Origin: Brenneria bubanii | Lineage (GTDB): Bacteria; Pseudomonadota; Gammaproteobacteria; Enterobacterales; Enterobacteriaceae | Assembly: GCF_022378355.1 (NCBI RefSeq) | Contig: NZ_JAKMAJ010000009.1 | Location: 62,001 to 126,000, forward strand | DNA length: 64,000 bases | Direction: 5' to 3' | Part shown: one piece after another, positions 26,776 through 35,591 of the stretch | Layout: every line of letters starts with the position of its first letter | Position numbering within the stretch: position 1 is the stretch's first letter | Made by a program: the position numbers and the translations under genes | Notes under the pieces: generated by a model | Told to the model about the DNA's origin: nothing | The model's input: the letters and a program-made list of their open reading frames with translations, nothing else | Databases searched by the model: none

Positions 26776-27813
26776 TCAGTATGCCGGCAGCGCGCAGAGA
26801 AAGCTGGGCGCCATGCCGGTCCAGCGACGAAAGGTACGGCGAAAGTTATTGATATCGCTGATGTTCAGGTACTGCGCGACCTCCTCATTATTTAGACCGT
26901 TAAACCAATAGAGGCATAGCGCCGTGTGTTTGCGTACCCGATCCCACTGCTGCTGGAAGCTGCTGTCGTGTTTGCGCAGTTTACGTTTCAGCGTGGCGGC
27001 ACTCATGCCGAGCGTTGCCGCGATGCGTTCAAGATTAAGCGGCTCACGCAGGTGATCGCGCAAATGATCGTAGAAATAATCGACAAAGCCGGCGTGAAAA
27101 CCCTGCGCCGCCAGCTGCTGCTGGCATTGTTGGCGCACCGCGGCGCAAACGGTGCTGTTGGCGTGCGGCGACGCCAGACGGGCGTATTCTACCGGCAACA
27201 GCATCATACTGAGCGGCTGTTCGAAGCTTAGCCCATCCCCCAGATGTACCCAATATTGTTCGATGTGGCGCGGCTGGCGATAGCTGAATAAAAAACGCCA
27301 GGGCAAGGACCGCTGCGGACAGAGCCAGCGCCCCAGCGAGACAATGGAACTCATGGCCGCCTCCAGCAGGAAGCGCTGCCGCCCGGCGTCCGCCCCGCTT
27401 TGCGGCCAATACAGGCAGAGATACCGATCGTCCAGATGCATACGCGGCGCCAGCATCGGGCTGAACAGGCTGCCAAAACGAATAACATCCTCCAGCGCCT
27501 GCTGTAAACTATCCGCCTGTTGCAGTACATGGCTGAAGTTGCCGTAGCAGCCCGGCAGCGAACGCCGCCCAAACAAAAAGCTGCTATCGTCCGCATCCAG
27601 CAAACGAATGCTGTTGTCGATAAGCTGAGCGAATTGCTGCTGGCTGAAACGCCCGGCGCCGGCGGCGATATCCTCAAGGAAAATACCGGTGCCGCGCAAT
27701 AGCCGGTGTCCGCCGATATCCCGCGATAATGCCAAATCGATCAGAATGCCCGGCTGATGGTGTCCGACAATAAAACGCTCGTCGCATTCATACCAGCCGT
27801 CATGCGCCGTCAT
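26776..27813 (-). CDS. AraC-family transcriptional regulator (arabinose-binding-like N-terminal domain)
   Basis: 345 residues. Residues about 20-210 match the large N-terminal sensor of the OruR/ArgR-like AraC group (GTGIFLEDI, FAQLIDNSIRLLDADDSSFLFGRR, GNFSHVLQQADSLQQALEDVIRFGSLF). The C-terminal 100 residues hold the two helix-turn-helix units (LNLERIAATLGMSAATLKRKLRKHDSSF; EEVAQYLNISDINNFRRTFRRWTGMAPS). The gene overlaps the GGDEF-like gene by ATGA and is transcribed with it away from the receptor/phytase operon. I infer that it regulates that operon; the ligand could be an inositol phosphate, but this is a guess. Confidence 0.88.
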   Translation of the reverse strand: MTAHDGWYECDERFIVGHHQPGILIDLALSRDIGGHRLLRGTGIFLEDIAAGAGRFSQQQFAQLIDNSIRLLDADDSSFLFGRRSLPGCYGNFSHVLQQADSLQQALEDVIRFGSLFSPMLAPRMHLDDRYLCLYWPQSGADAGRQRFLLEAAMSSIVSLGRWLCPQRSLPWRFLFSYRQPRHIEQYWVHLGDGLSFEQPLSMMLLPVEYARLASPHANSTVCAAVRQQCQQQLAAQGFHAGFVDYFYDHLRDHLREPLNLERIAATLGMSAATLKRKLRKHDSSFQQQWDRVRKHTALCLYWFNGLNNEEVAQYLNISDINNFRRTFRRWTGMAPSFLCALPAY

Positions 27814-28742
27814 TCGGCTACCCGCCTCTGCTCGCCCAGCGCGGCCTTAACCTGGCTCAAGCGATGATTCAGGCGCTGAAGCAGCCTGTCCTGATCTTCA
27901 TCCAGCGCCATAACCGCGGCGAAACTGGCCCGTAGCCGGATGCGCTCGCCATGCCGTTGCGTATGATGGGCCAGGTTGGCGATGGACGCGGATAGATCCC
28001 GCGCCATCAGGTTCGCCTGTTGTTCGCCGGTGTTGGGCAGTAACGCGACGAAACGGTCGCCGGCCAACCGGCACAGCAGATCCTGCCGACGCAGGTTAAG
28101 CAACAGCAGTTGGCACAGCGTCTGCAACACATAATCGCCTTCCGCCGTGCCGAAGCGCCGGTTGACGGCGTCGAAATCATTGACATCAATCACGATCAGC
28201 GACAGCGGTTGCCGCTCGGCGGCCGCCTGTTTCAACGACAGCGACAGCTGCTTGCGCAGATAATCGGCGCCGCCCAACGGCGTCAGCTTGTCGAACATCA
28301 GATGCTCGCGAAACAGTCGCTCGCGTTTATTTAACTGCGCGCTGATCGCCAACTGTTCCTGATGCCAGTGATAAATGCCCAGCGTGATCAGCAGCAGACC
28401 GAACGGCATAGGGATATTTTCCAGCCATTCGCCGATATTTCGTCCGGGCTGCAGCTTGATGAACTCATCCAGACAGTCCATCCACCAGGAAAAGAAAATG
28501 CAGGCCAAACCGAACGCTAGCAGGGTGGTGACGCGGCCGGCGGGCCGGCTGACCAACAGCATAATCAGCCAGCTCAGCGCCAGCAGGGCCGAACCGCCTT
28601 CAGCCAATACATCCATCCAGTCGATCGCCGACCAGATTTTCACCTCGCCGAGGATCAGATCGATCAGCAAGCCGAGATTAGCGAAGAAGGCCAACAGCAG
28701 CAGCTTACTGCCGTGTTGCCGCAAGAAGAGATACATCGGCAA
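27810..28742 (-). CDS. Membrane protein with degenerate GGDEF domain
   Basis: 310 residues: about four hydrophobic spans in residues 12-125, then a GGDEF-fold domain (about 145-305). The signature loop reads A227-G-D-R230-F instead of GGDEF; the arginine replaces the glutamate needed for catalysis and metal binding, while SLIVIDVNDFDAVNRRFG keeps the N-terminal aspartate region. A diguanylate cyclase activity is therefore unlikely, though GTP or c-di-GMP binding remains possible. It is the first gene of a two-gene unit with the AraC regulator and has a Pho-box-like site 53 bases before the ATG. It might act as a membrane sensor for the AraC protein. Confidence 0.82.
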   Translation of the reverse strand: MPMYLFLRQHGSKLLLLAFFANLGLLIDLILGEVKIWSAIDWMDVLAEGGSALLALSWLIMLLVSRPAGRVTTLLAFGLACIFFSWWMDCLDEFIKLQPGRNIGEWLENIPMPFGLLLITLGIYHWHQEQLAISAQLNKRERLFREHLMFDKLTPLGGADYLRKQLSLSLKQAAAERQPLSLIVIDVNDFDAVNRRFGTAEGDYVLQTLCQLLLLNLRRQDLLCRLAGDRFVALLPNTGEQQANLMARDLSASIANLAHHTQRHGERIRLRASFAAVMALDEDQDRLLQRLNHRLSQVKAALGEQRRVAE

Positions 28743-28794
28743 GACTCTCTCTTATGGGTAAAAAAAATAAGATGGTTTAAGCATACAGGGGCAG

Positions 28795-28812
28795 ATGACG
28801 GCAGGATGACAG
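28795..28812 (-). promoter_or_regulatory. Pho-box-like site before the GGDEF-AraC unit
   Basis: Read on the minus strand: CTGTCAT-CCTG-CCGTCAT. Both heptamers match the PhoB consensus CTGTCAT (7/7 and 6/7) and are 11 bases apart, the required spacing; the linker is less AT-rich than usual. It lies 53 bases upstream of the GGDEF start codon. Confidence 0.65.
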
Positions 28813-29007
28813 GCCGGGGGGTCAATTCAGCTCACCTCAGAGACCTATTTATTTTTACGCCGGCGCGCGGCGCGGCCACTAGACGGGATGGTTTCCCGCC
28901 GCGCCGCGTTCATTTCCGACGCCGCGATTAACCGATGACAGTCATTTCAGCTCAACATGCGCGTTAAACGTCGCGATTGAGCGCCGATACGCCCCGATAG
29001 CGCTGAA

Positions 29008-29025
29008 GTGTCATATAACTGACAT
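29008..29025 (+). promoter_or_regulatory. Pho-box-like site before the receptor/phytase operon
   Basis: GTGTCAT-ATAA-CTGACAT matches the PhoB consensus CTGTCATAWAWCTGTCAY at about 16 of 18 positions with correct 11-base periodicity. Ten bases further on, TAGCAT (29036-29041) can serve as the -10 element, as in known PhoB promoters where the box replaces the -35 region. The receptor GTG start is 57 bases downstream of the box. Confidence 0.75.
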
Positions 29026-29081
29026 CGGTAATTTCTAGCATCCCTTCCCCAAGAAACCATCTTTACTCTGGGGGAAAACGC

Positions 29082-31595
29082 GTGAAACCACAGCAATACA
29101 GCACCGCATCGGCGGCAAAAATCAAGCTCAGCACGCTGGCGATCGCCATTGGCTGTCTGACTCTCCCCACGCTGTCGCTGGCGGAAGAGGCGACCGAACA
29201 CGTGGATGTTATCGGTCAGGCGGCCAGCATCACTCAGGCGCTGAATGAACAACGCATTTCGGATTCCGTGCGCAGCGTCGTCCATGCCGACGGCGTCGCC
29301 CAGTTGCCGGATGACAACGCGGCGGAAGCGTTGCAGCGCCTGCCGGGGATATCCGTCGAGCGCGATCAGGGCGAAGGACGCTATGTCAGCGTGCGCGGGC
29401 TGGGGCCGGATCTGAATAGCGTGCAGATCAACGGCACCGCGATGCCGTCGCCCGAGAGCGGTCGGCGCGCCGTGGCGCTTGATGTGTTGCCGTCAGAGCT
29501 GGTGCAGTCCTTGTCCGTGGTCAAAACGCTGACGCCGGATATGGATGCGAATTCCCTGGGGGGCACCATTGAGGTCAACAGTCTGTCTGCATTCGATCAC
29601 GACGGGCTGTTTTACACCCTGAGCGCGGAAGGCAGTTACGATAGCAACAGCAACAAAAGCAGCCCCAAATTCTCCGGCGCGGTCAGCGATATTTTCAGTA
29701 TCGGCGAGGGGGAAAATAATTTCGGCGTCGCCGCGGCGCTCAGCTGGCAGAAGCGCCGTTTCGCCTCGGATAACGTGGAAACCGGCGGCGACTGGGACTT
29801 TAGCGACGGCGCGCGACTGAACGGCTTCGAACAGCGGCGCTACGACATACAACGCGAACGCACCGGATTCGGCCTCAACTTCGACTATAAACCCAGCGCT
29901 CTCTCCAGCTATTATCTGCGCACGCTCTACAGCCGTTTCAACGACCACGAAACCCGCCAGTCATCGGTAGTCGAATTCAGCAATCCGCAGGCCGTAGGCG
30001 AACGCGGCGATGCGGACGTCAGCCGTGAACTAAAAAGCCGGGAAGAGACGCAGGATATCAAGAGCATCGTACTGGGAGGCGAACATCTGTTAGGTCCGTG
30101 GACCCTAAACAGCCAGATGGCCTACAGCCGATCCAGCGAAACTCTGCCGGGCAGTACCTACGCCAGCTTTTCCAGCCTGGATTCATTCGCCGACAGCGGC
30201 TTTGCCAATACGGTCAGGCCAGCGAGCCAGATCGGCGACGGCTATGCCGACGCCGGCAATTACCAGCTCGACTCTCTGAAATGGGATACGCAAAAATCCA
30301 ACGACAGCGAGAAAAATCTCCGCCTCGACCTGGCGCGCGATTACGCCCTGCTGGGAAGCGACAATCAGGTCAAGTTCGGCGGCAAACTCAGCCGGCGCGA
30401 CAAAAAAAACGATCTGGATGTATGGAAATATAAAAAACTCGGCGATTACGGCCTGTCCAGCGAACAGCGCAATATGAGTCAGTTTTATGCCGGCAATGCC
30501 GGTTACGCATTTGGTCAGGACGGCCCGGCCATCGATACCGCAAGCATCAACCGTCTGATCGGTACGCTGGGTAAAGAGGGATTCTACAATCAGGAAGAGT
30601 CGACCATCGACGACTACCGGATGAGCGAAGATATTAACGCCGCCTATCTGATGAATACGTTGGATGTGGATAACTGGCGTTTCATTAGCGGCCTACGCTA
30701 TGAGGGCACCCATTTCAAAGCCGACGGTACCGGGATGCGCGACGGCGCGTATCTGGCCTCCGACCATCAGTCCGACTACCATGACTGGCTGCCGGGCCTG
30801 CACGCCCGCTATCGTCTCGATAACAATACCCAGATCCGCGCCGCCTGGACCAACTCGGTGGTACGCCCGGCGTTCGCTCAGCTTACCCCCGGCTATAGCA
30901 TCGATGGCGATGAAGCGGAATTCGGCAATCCTGAGCTCTCGCCGCTGAAATCGAAAAACGTCGATCTGGGGATCGAACACTACATGGGCAAAGCGGGAAC
31001 GCTATCCGGCTACCTGTTCTATAAGGACATCCGCAACTTTGCCTATCAGACCGATCTGGCCGGCAGCGGCGCATGGGCCGACTTCAGCGAGGCCAAAACC
31101 TGGGCCAACGGCGGCAATGCGCGGCTGTACGGCGCCGAACTGGCCTACTCGCAAAAATTCGACTGGCTGCCGTCGCCGTGGAACGGCCTGTTGGCCGGCG
31201 CCAACCTGACGCTCAGCGACTCCAGAGCCAACATTGAGGGCAACGGCATGTCGCGCAAAATCGCGCTGCCCAACCAGTCCGATGTGGTCGGCAACCTGAT
31301 GGTGGGATGGGAAAATGATAAGGTGAGCGTGCGCCTGTCAGCCAACTATAAGTCGGATTACCTGAGCGAAGTGGCCGCCGTCAACGATCGAGCCCATGAC
31401 AGTTACGTCGATGATCAGATCTTCGTCGATCTCAGCATGCGCTATTTCCTCACCAAACAGCTTCAGTTCTCGTTCGAAGCGCAAAACCTGACCAACGAAC
31501 ACTACTATACCTACAGCGGAAATTACGGCTTCAATTCGCAGTATGAACAATATGGCCCGACCTTCAAGCTGGGCGTGACTTACACCAATTTTTAA
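29082..31595 (+). CDS. TonB-dependent outer-membrane receptor, probably for a phytase substrate or product
   Basis: 837 residues with a GTG start after GGGGGAAAA, a signal peptide ending LSLA, a likely TonB box (EHVDVIGQ), a plug domain (LPDDNAAEALQRLPGISVERDQGEGRYVSVRGLGPDLNSVQINGTAMP) and a large barrel ending in the usual aromatic residue (TYTNF). The plug resembles receptors of the TIGR01782/sugar-type class of Xanthomonas and Caulobacter, not classical siderophore receptors. It is followed 12 bases later by a beta-propeller phytase and then by its own exbB, exbD and tonB. Uptake of phytate or partly hydrolysed inositol phosphates is the natural inference. Phosphate-starvation control is suggested by the box at 29008. 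Confidence 0.88.
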   Translation: MKPQQYSTASAAKIKLSTLAIAIGCLTLPTLSLAEEATEHVDVIGQAASITQALNEQRISDSVRSVVHADGVAQLPDDNAAEALQRLPGISVERDQGEGRYVSVRGLGPDLNSVQINGTAMPSPESGRRAVALDVLPSELVQSLSVVKTLTPDMDANSLGGTIEVNSLSAFDHDGLFYTLSAEGSYDSNSNKSSPKFSGAVSDIFSIGEGENNFGVAAALSWQKRRFASDNVETGGDWDFSDGARLNGFEQRRYDIQRERTGFGLNFDYKPSALSSYYLRTLYSRFNDHETRQSSVVEFSNPQAVGERGDADVSRELKSREETQDIKSIVLGGEHLLGPWTLNSQMAYSRSSETLPGSTYASFSSLDSFADSGFANTVRPASQIGDGYADAGNYQLDSLKWDTQKSNDSEKNLRLDLARDYALLGSDNQVKFGGKLSRRDKKNDLDVWKYKKLGDYGLSSEQRNMSQFYAGNAGYAFGQDGPAIDTASINRLIGTLGKEGFYNQEESTIDDYRMSEDINAAYLMNTLDVDNWRFISGLRYEGTHFKADGTGMRDGAYLASDHQSDYHDWLPGLHARYRLDNNTQIRAAWTNSVVRPAFAQLTPGYSIDGDEAEFGNPELSPLKSKNVDLGIEHYMGKAGTLSGYLFYKDIRNFAYQTDLAGSGAWADFSEAKTWANGGNARLYGAELAYSQKFDWLPSPWNGLLAGANLTLSDSRANIEGNGMSRKIALPNQSDVVGNLMVGWENDKVSVRLSANYKSDYLSEVAAVNDRAHDSYVDDQIFVDLSMRYFLTKQLQFSFEAQNLTNEHYYTYSGNYGFNSQYEQYGPTFKLGVTYTNF

Positions 31596-31607
31596 AAGGA
31601 TTCGCGC

Positions 31608-33542
31608 ATGTCTTTCAGTTTTCCATGCCGACCGGCGACGCTGGCGCTACTGGTGACGGGTATCGTCATGAGCCTTGGCAACGTCTGTCTGGCCGGAGAG
31701 GCGGAGGCGCCGTCGCTGACCACGATCGCAGGCAGCGCCAATAACGACGAGCTCAAACTGCTGGCCGACAGCCATTTCTGGCCGGGGGCCGACCGGCTGC
31801 TGCTCAGCGACAAGCAAGGGCTGAAGCTACAGGATAGCCAGGGCGCGACGCTGGCCGCGTTACCCGGCAGCTACCAATCACTCGATCTGCGTACCGACGC
31901 CGCCGGCCTGCTGGTTTCGGCGTTGGACAAGTCGCGTCAGCAACCGATGCTGGTCCGCCTCGACGGCGCCAGCCGTCAGTGGCAGAACGTCCGTTATCTT
32001 CCGGCGCCTTCATTCAAGGTCGCGGGCAGTTGCCTGTTCCGTGATGAAACGAACGGCAGCTTCGTCTTTCTGATCGGCGATAACGGCGTCGCGCAACAGT
32101 GGCTGGTGGCGCAGGGCGATCAGCTGCTGGATACGCCGCGCAAGGTGCGCGATCTGAGTATGCCGCCGGAAAGCGAGTACTGTCAGGCCGATGACCGCCG
32201 CGCGCAGCTCTACGTCAACGAAGGTTCGGTCGGCCTCTGGGCCTATGATGCCCATAGCGAAGCGCCGCTGCATCGGCAGCCGGTGGATCTGCGCCAGCCG
32301 TTCGGTTCGATCGACGGCGAAGTGGCGGGTATGGCGGTGGTGCCTGATGCGGTACTGGTGCTGGATGCCAAAGCCCGACGGCTGCATCGCTACCGCTATG
32401 AGGAAAATCACTGGCGCGCCGATTCCGCCGTGCCGCTGCCGGGATTGAAAAAGCCGCAGAGGCTGACGGTGCGGCCGACGTCGTCAGGCGCGGATGTCGT
32501 CATCGCCGATAAACAGGGACTACATCAAGGCCATCTTGACTGGACCGCGCCGGCGACCGCACCGTTGCCGGTAACGCCGGTTTTGCCCGCCCGATTGGAA
32601 ACCGAACCGGTAACCAGCCTCGGCGACGCCGCCGACGATCCGGCCATTTGGGTTAACCCCAACGACGGCGCGGCCAGCCGCGTTCTGGCTACCGACAAGC
32701 AGCGCGGGTTGCTGGTGTACGACCTGCAAGGCCACCAGCTACAGGATTTGCCGGTCGGGCGGCTCAATAACGTCGACGTGCGCGCCGGGCTGCCGCTTGG
32801 CGGCAAGGTCATCGACCTGGCGGTCGCCAGTAACCGCGATCACAACTCGCTGCATCTGTTCTCCATCGCCCCCGATAGCGGAAAAGTGGCCGAACTGGGC
32901 GAGATCGCCACGCCGCTGTCGGCGATCTACGGTCTGTGTATGTTTAAAGATCGACAGGGCGCGATCTACGCCATCGTCAATGACAAGGGCGGTCGTTTCC
33001 TGCAGTACCATCTACGGGGAGAGCATGACGGCGTGCGCGGCGACCTGGTGCGCGAATTCAGCGTAGCCAGTCAGCCGGAAGGCTGCGTCGCGGACGACCG
33101 CCAGCAGCGTTTATTCATCGGCGAAGAAGATGTCGCCGTCCATGCGCTGGACGCCCTACCCACGCAGCCGGCGCGGCTACAGCAGGTTATCGCCGCCGGC
33201 GGCGCGCTTCAGGCGGATATTGAGGGCATGGCGCTGTATCAGGGACGCCAGCACAGCTACCTGGTGATCTCCAGCCAGGGCAACAGCAGCTATCTGGTGC
33301 TCGACGCCCTGCCTCCCTATACCCTGCGCGGCGCATTTCGTATCGGTCTGAACGCCGACGCGGGCATTGACGGCGCCTCCGAAACCGACGGTCTGGACGT
33401 CACCGCCGCCAATCTGGGCGCGCCGTGGCAGCAAGGCATGCTGGTGGTGCAGGACGGCCGCAACCGCCTGCCGGAACAAGCGCAAAACTACAAATATCTT
33501 CCCTGGTCGGCGATCGCGAAAGCGCTGCAACTGACTGACTAA
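31608..33542 (+). CDS. Beta-propeller phytase, two-domain type
   Basis: 644 residues with a signal peptide ending CLA. The C-terminal half (about 335-640) carries the beta-propeller phytase landmarks: DDPAIWVNP, GRLNNVDVR, VASNRDHNSLHLFSI, YGLCMFKD, VNDKGGRFLQYHL, QPEGCVADD...LFIGEEDVAV, DIEGMALY and SSQGNSSYLVLD. These supply the calcium sites and acidic cleft that hydrolyse phytate to lower inositol phosphates. The N-terminal half (about 35-325) is a second, more divergent propeller, as in known dual-domain phytases where it assists binding. An AAGGA site precedes the ATG; it lies between receptor and exbB in one operon. Periplasmic or surface location is likely. Confidence 0.9.
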   Translation: MSFSFPCRPATLALLVTGIVMSLGNVCLAGEAEAPSLTTIAGSANNDELKLLADSHFWPGADRLLLSDKQGLKLQDSQGATLAALPGSYQSLDLRTDAAGLLVSALDKSRQQPMLVRLDGASRQWQNVRYLPAPSFKVAGSCLFRDETNGSFVFLIGDNGVAQQWLVAQGDQLLDTPRKVRDLSMPPESEYCQADDRRAQLYVNEGSVGLWAYDAHSEAPLHRQPVDLRQPFGSIDGEVAGMAVVPDAVLVLDAKARRLHRYRYEENHWRADSAVPLPGLKKPQRLTVRPTSSGADVVIADKQGLHQGHLDWTAPATAPLPVTPVLPARLETEPVTSLGDAADDPAIWVNPNDGAASRVLATDKQRGLLVYDLQGHQLQDLPVGRLNNVDVRAGLPLGGKVIDLAVASNRDHNSLHLFSIAPDSGKVAELGEIATPLSAIYGLCMFKDRQGAIYAIVNDKGGRFLQYHLRGEHDGVRGDLVREFSVASQPEGCVADDRQQRLFIGEEDVAVHALDALPTQPARLQQVIAAGGALQADIEGMALYQGRQHSYLVISSQGNSSYLVLDALPPYTLRGAFRIGLNADAGIDGASETDGLDVTAANLGAPWQQGMLVVQDGRNRLPEQAQNYKYLPWSAIAKALQLTD

Positions 33543-33602
33543 TCGCTTATTAATTCATCCGTCGCCCCGTCGGGGTGGACGGACAACCGAAAGGAACAAA
33601 CG

Positions 33603-34319
33603 ATGAATCCCGATAACACCATGACGCTCGGCAGTCTGATCGGCAACGCCAGTCTGCTGGTGCAGTGTGTCATGGCGATCCTGCTGCTGGGCTCGCTCAC
33701 CTCCTGGTATCTGATTGTGGCCCACGGTCACGTGCTGCGCGGCAGCGAGAAAGACATTATCGCCTTTCGCCGGCGTTTTCGTCAGGACGGCGATCTGCCG
33801 TCGCTGCAGCGCGCCATTGCGGGCAATATCGCCCGGGATGCCGGCGCCGGCCACATTTTCTCCGCCGCCTGGCATGAATATCAGCAGCTAAGCCAGGTTC
33901 AGGGCGTATCGCCCGACGCCGTGACATCCGGCGTCGAGCATAGTCTGCACGTCGCCATCGCCGAGCAGGAAGAACGCCTGACCAACGGCCTGAACATGCT
34001 CGCCACCATCGGCTCCGTCAGCCCCTATATCGGCCTGTTCGGCACCGTATGGGGCATTATGAATGCCTTTATCGGTCTGGCCCACGTCCAGCAGGCGACC
34101 CTGAACACCGTGGCGCCGGGGATCGCGGAAGCGCTGATCGCCACCGCCATCGGGCTGTTCGCCGCCATCCCGGCGGTGGTGCTCTACAACCGCTTTACCG
34201 CCCGCACCCAGACGCTGGTAAACCGCTATTACAGCTTCGCCAATGAGATACAGGGATATTTGCACCGCCAGCTACAAATCGCGGCGCATACCTCCGCTTC
34301 CCGTTCCCAGGCCGCCTGA
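33603..34319 (+). CDS. exbB: ExbB-type proton channel subunit
   Basis: 238 residues of the MotA/TolQ/ExbB family. Three membrane spans: about 20-40 (CVMAILLLGSLTSWYLIV), about 137-160 (MLATIGSVSPYIGLFGTVWGIMNAF) and about 175-195 (GIAEALIATAIGLFAAIPAVVLYN). The two C-terminal segments are the conserved ExbB core. With ExbD it turns the proton gradient into movement of TonB. This is a dedicated copy inside the receptor/phytase operon, preceded by AAGGAA. Cellular housekeeping exbB would be elsewhere. Confidence 0.9.
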   Translation: MNPDNTMTLGSLIGNASLLVQCVMAILLLGSLTSWYLIVAHGHVLRGSEKDIIAFRRRFRQDGDLPSLQRAIAGNIARDAGAGHIFSAAWHEYQQLSQVQGVSPDAVTSGVEHSLHVAIAEQEERLTNGLNMLATIGSVSPYIGLFGTVWGIMNAFIGLAHVQQATLNTVAPGIAEALIATAIGLFAAIPAVVLYNRFTARTQTLVNRYYSFANEIQGYLHRQLQIAAHTSASRSQAA

Positions 34320-34331
34320 CAGGAGTCACTT

Positions 34332-34781
34332 ATGCGCAGACCACCGTTACGCTATAGCCCGAAGGCTGAAATGAACGTCGTCCCCTATATTGACGTCATG
34401 CTGGTGCTGTTGGTGATTTTTATGGTTACCGCGCCAATGCTGCTGCAGGGCGTCAAGCTGGAGCTTCCCAAGGTAGCCAGTGAAACCTTGCCGGCCGACA
34501 GCCGGAAACAAATTCTGACGCTGTCGGTCAAGGCCGACGCCACCTACTATTGGAATCTGGCCGGCGACGTACAGCCAGAGCAGCGTGACGACTCGGCGCT
34601 GGCCGTGACGCTGGAAGAGATGAGCGCTCGGGTGGCGGGCATTATCGCCGCCAAAGGCGACACCCAGGTCTATATCCGCGCCGATCAGGCGGCAAACTAC
34701 GGTAGCGTGGTGGCCTGTATGGCCGCGCTGCAAAAAAGCGGTATCGAAAATATCGGCCTGATCACCGAGGCGCCGCAATGA
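34332..34781 (+). CDS. exbD: ExbD-type TonB-system subunit
   Basis: 149 residues: a short cytoplasmic N-terminus, one membrane span VVPYIDVMLVLLVIFMVTAPM with the essential aspartate (D in YIDVM, near residue 20), and a periplasmic domain. Preceded by AGGAG; its stop overlaps the tonB start by ATGA. Works with the exbB and tonB products here to energise the receptor. Confidence 0.9.
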   Translation: MRRPPLRYSPKAEMNVVPYIDVMLVLLVIFMVTAPMLLQGVKLELPKVASETLPADSRKQILTLSVKADATYYWNLAGDVQPEQRDDSALAVTLEEMSARVAGIIAAKGDTQVYIRADQAANYGSVVACMAALQKSGIENIGLITEAPQ

Positions 34782-35590
34782 GTTCAATGAGTCCCCATTA
34801 TCCTATCGGTAATATGCCAGCCGATGAGGCGATTGACGGCTCCGCCCTGTGGCCCGGACGTCTCGTCGCCGCGACGATTGCGCTGTCGGCCCATCTGCTG
34901 CTGGCGGCGTTGTTGCTGCAACACTGGCATATGAAAACGCCGCCGGCGCCGGTGGTCCGTCATCTGCACACCACGCTGATCACCCTGCCAACGACTGAAC
35001 CCGCAGCGGTCGCGCAACCGGCCGCGCCGGAAGCGCCTCCAGCTCCAGCGCCAGCCCCCACGCCGGCAGCGCCGCCCCCCGCCGTGAGCAAGCCGCCGCT
35101 GGCAACCCCGCCCAAACCCGACAGCGCGCGGCTGGCCCGTCAACGCCAGACGCAAGAGCGTCAGGCGGAGCAAGCCCGGCATCGACAGCAGGAAAAACGG
35201 CAGCAACAGCAGGCGTTGGCGCAACAGCGCGCGGACGATGAGCTACGCCGTCAGGCGGCGCTGCAAAGCCAGGCCGCCGCCCGCGCGGCGGAAAATGCGC
35301 GTCAGTCGGCGGAGATGAGCGGGCGCCAATATCAACCGATCAGCAAACGGGCGCCGGACTATCCGGATAAAGCGCTAACCCGCAAGATTGAAGGCGACTG
35401 TACCGTGGTTTATCGGGTAAACCGGCGCGGCGAGGTGGAAGATCCGCAGGCGCAAAACGACTGTAACCCGCTGTTTGTACGGCCTTCCCTCAACGCCGCC
35501 AGAACCTTCCGCTACCAGCCGCGGGTGATCAACGGCCAGCCGGTGGATGTGCCGCAGGTGAAAAACACCTTCCACTACCGGATTCAGTAA
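34778..35590 (+). CDS. tonB: TonB-family protein dedicated to the receptor/phytase operon
   Basis: 270 residues: N-terminal membrane anchor at about 28-46 with a conserved-type SAHLLLAALLL containing the histidine expected in TonB, a proline/alanine-rich stretch (about 80-125), a charged glutamine/arginine-rich segment (about 128-180) and a C-terminal TonB domain (YQPISKRAPDYPDKALTRKIEGDCTVVYRVNRRGEV, ending NTFHYRIQ). It couples ExbBD to the receptor. Last gene of the five-gene operon; its stop is only 1 base from that of the convergent PEP-mutase-like gene. Confidence 0.88.
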   Translation: MSSMSPHYPIGNMPADEAIDGSALWPGRLVAATIALSAHLLLAALLLQHWHMKTPPAPVVRHLHTTLITLPTTEPAAVAQPAAPEAPPAPAPAPTPAAPPPAVSKPPLATPPKPDSARLARQRQTQERQAEQARHRQQEKRQQQQALAQQRADDELRRQAALQSQAAARAAENARQSAEMSGRQYQPISKRAPDYPDKALTRKIEGDCTVVYRVNRRGEVEDPQAQNDCNPLFVRPSLNAARTFRYQPRVINGQPVDVPQVKNTFHYRIQ

Positions 35591-35591
35591 C

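Noticed and set aside
28935-28945. ATGACAGTCAT as a third Pho box in the receptor/GGDEF intergenic region
   Set aside because: It is an 11-base dyad without a second direct-repeat heptamer at 11 bases, so it does not have Pho-box geometry.
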